A stretch of 5,073 bases of DNA from an uncultured Lachnospiraceae bacterium (lineage in GTDB: Bacteria; Bacillota; Clostridia; Lachnospirales; Lachnospiraceae), in contig CAKRFY010000065.1 of NCBI GenBank assembly GCA_934320895.1, forward strand, positions 1 through 5,073. Reading direction: 5' to 3'. This document shows positions 5,055 through 5,073 of this stretch, piece after piece. Positions within the stretch are counted from its first letter, which is position 1; each line of letters starts with the position of its first letter. Made by a program: the position numbers and the translations under genes. The notes beneath the pieces were generated by a model, which was not told the origin of the DNA, ran no database searches, and worked only from the letters and a program-made list of their open reading frames with translations.

Positions 5055-5073
5055 CAGAATTTTTATGATTCTG
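5055..5073. repeat. 6-bp inverted repeat at the right edge
   Basis: CAGAAT (5055-5060) and ATTCTG (5068-5073) are exact complements around a 7-base loop. The arms may continue beyond the window. It is preceded on the plus strand by A-rich sequence, and on the minus strand a TTTTTTC run follows a few bases after it, so it could terminate a minus-strand transcript entering the window. Confidence 0.3.

Noticed and set aside
4976..5073. Possible minus-strand promoter for an antisense antitoxin RNA (TGGTATGTT near 5020, or TTGCGA near 4995).
   Set aside because: The -10 matches are 4 of 6 or worse, with no acceptable -35 at the right spacing, so no promoter call is justified.

Overview
The window looks like accessory DNA from a low-GC Gram-positive gut bacterium, most likely a Clostridia/Lachnospiraceae-type genome. 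The basis is AT-rich codon choice, strong AGGAGG-type ribosome binding sites, Bacillota-style sigma-A promoter elements, a ribbon-helix-helix MobC-like mobilisation gene and a holin-like small toxin gene. The taxon is inferred from style and family recognition, not from a marker gene.

Positions 1-3508 (+ strand) hold three closely packed genes that read like one operon. They are the C-terminal part of a Schlafen-AlbA_2/'divergent AAA-4' type regulator with a GHKL-like domain and a winged helix (cut by the left edge), a 539-residue protein with a C-terminal phospholipase-D-like fold (variant HDR and GTSxN motifs), and a 371-residue helical protein of unknown function. The last two overlap by one base (TAATG) and are almost certainly translationally coupled. 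This pair is the best candidate here for an undescribed, possibly anti-phage, two-component system. That role is inferred from architecture and context only.

Positions 3509-3636 are a gene-free convergence zone with a perfect 10-bp GC-rich hairpin and a second AU-rich hairpin, probably a (bidirectional) terminator.

Positions 3637-4252 (- strand) hold a small mobile-element operon: a MobC-like relaxosome accessory gene interrupted by one in-frame TAA, overlapping a small 83-residue protein with a CxxC motif (possibly DUF6061-like). No relaxase is present, so this looks like a relic or the edge of an integrative/mobilisable element.

Positions 4253-4858 carry no convincing protein gene but are rich in signals: a minus-strand extended -10 promoter, a 9-bp perfect inverted repeat, a strong + strand terminator with no obvious upstream gene, a 10-bp tandem direct repeat, a pair of about 27-bp direct repeats, and a strong + strand promoter. 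That promoter drives a leader that can hide its own ribosome binding site, followed by a 38-residue holin-like (type I toxin-like) membrane peptide at 4859-4975. The last 98 bases hold weak hairpins and no gene that I can see.

Overall, a putative defence-type operon sits next to mobile-element debris and a type I toxin-like locus, as is common in defence islands and integrative elements of gut Clostridia.
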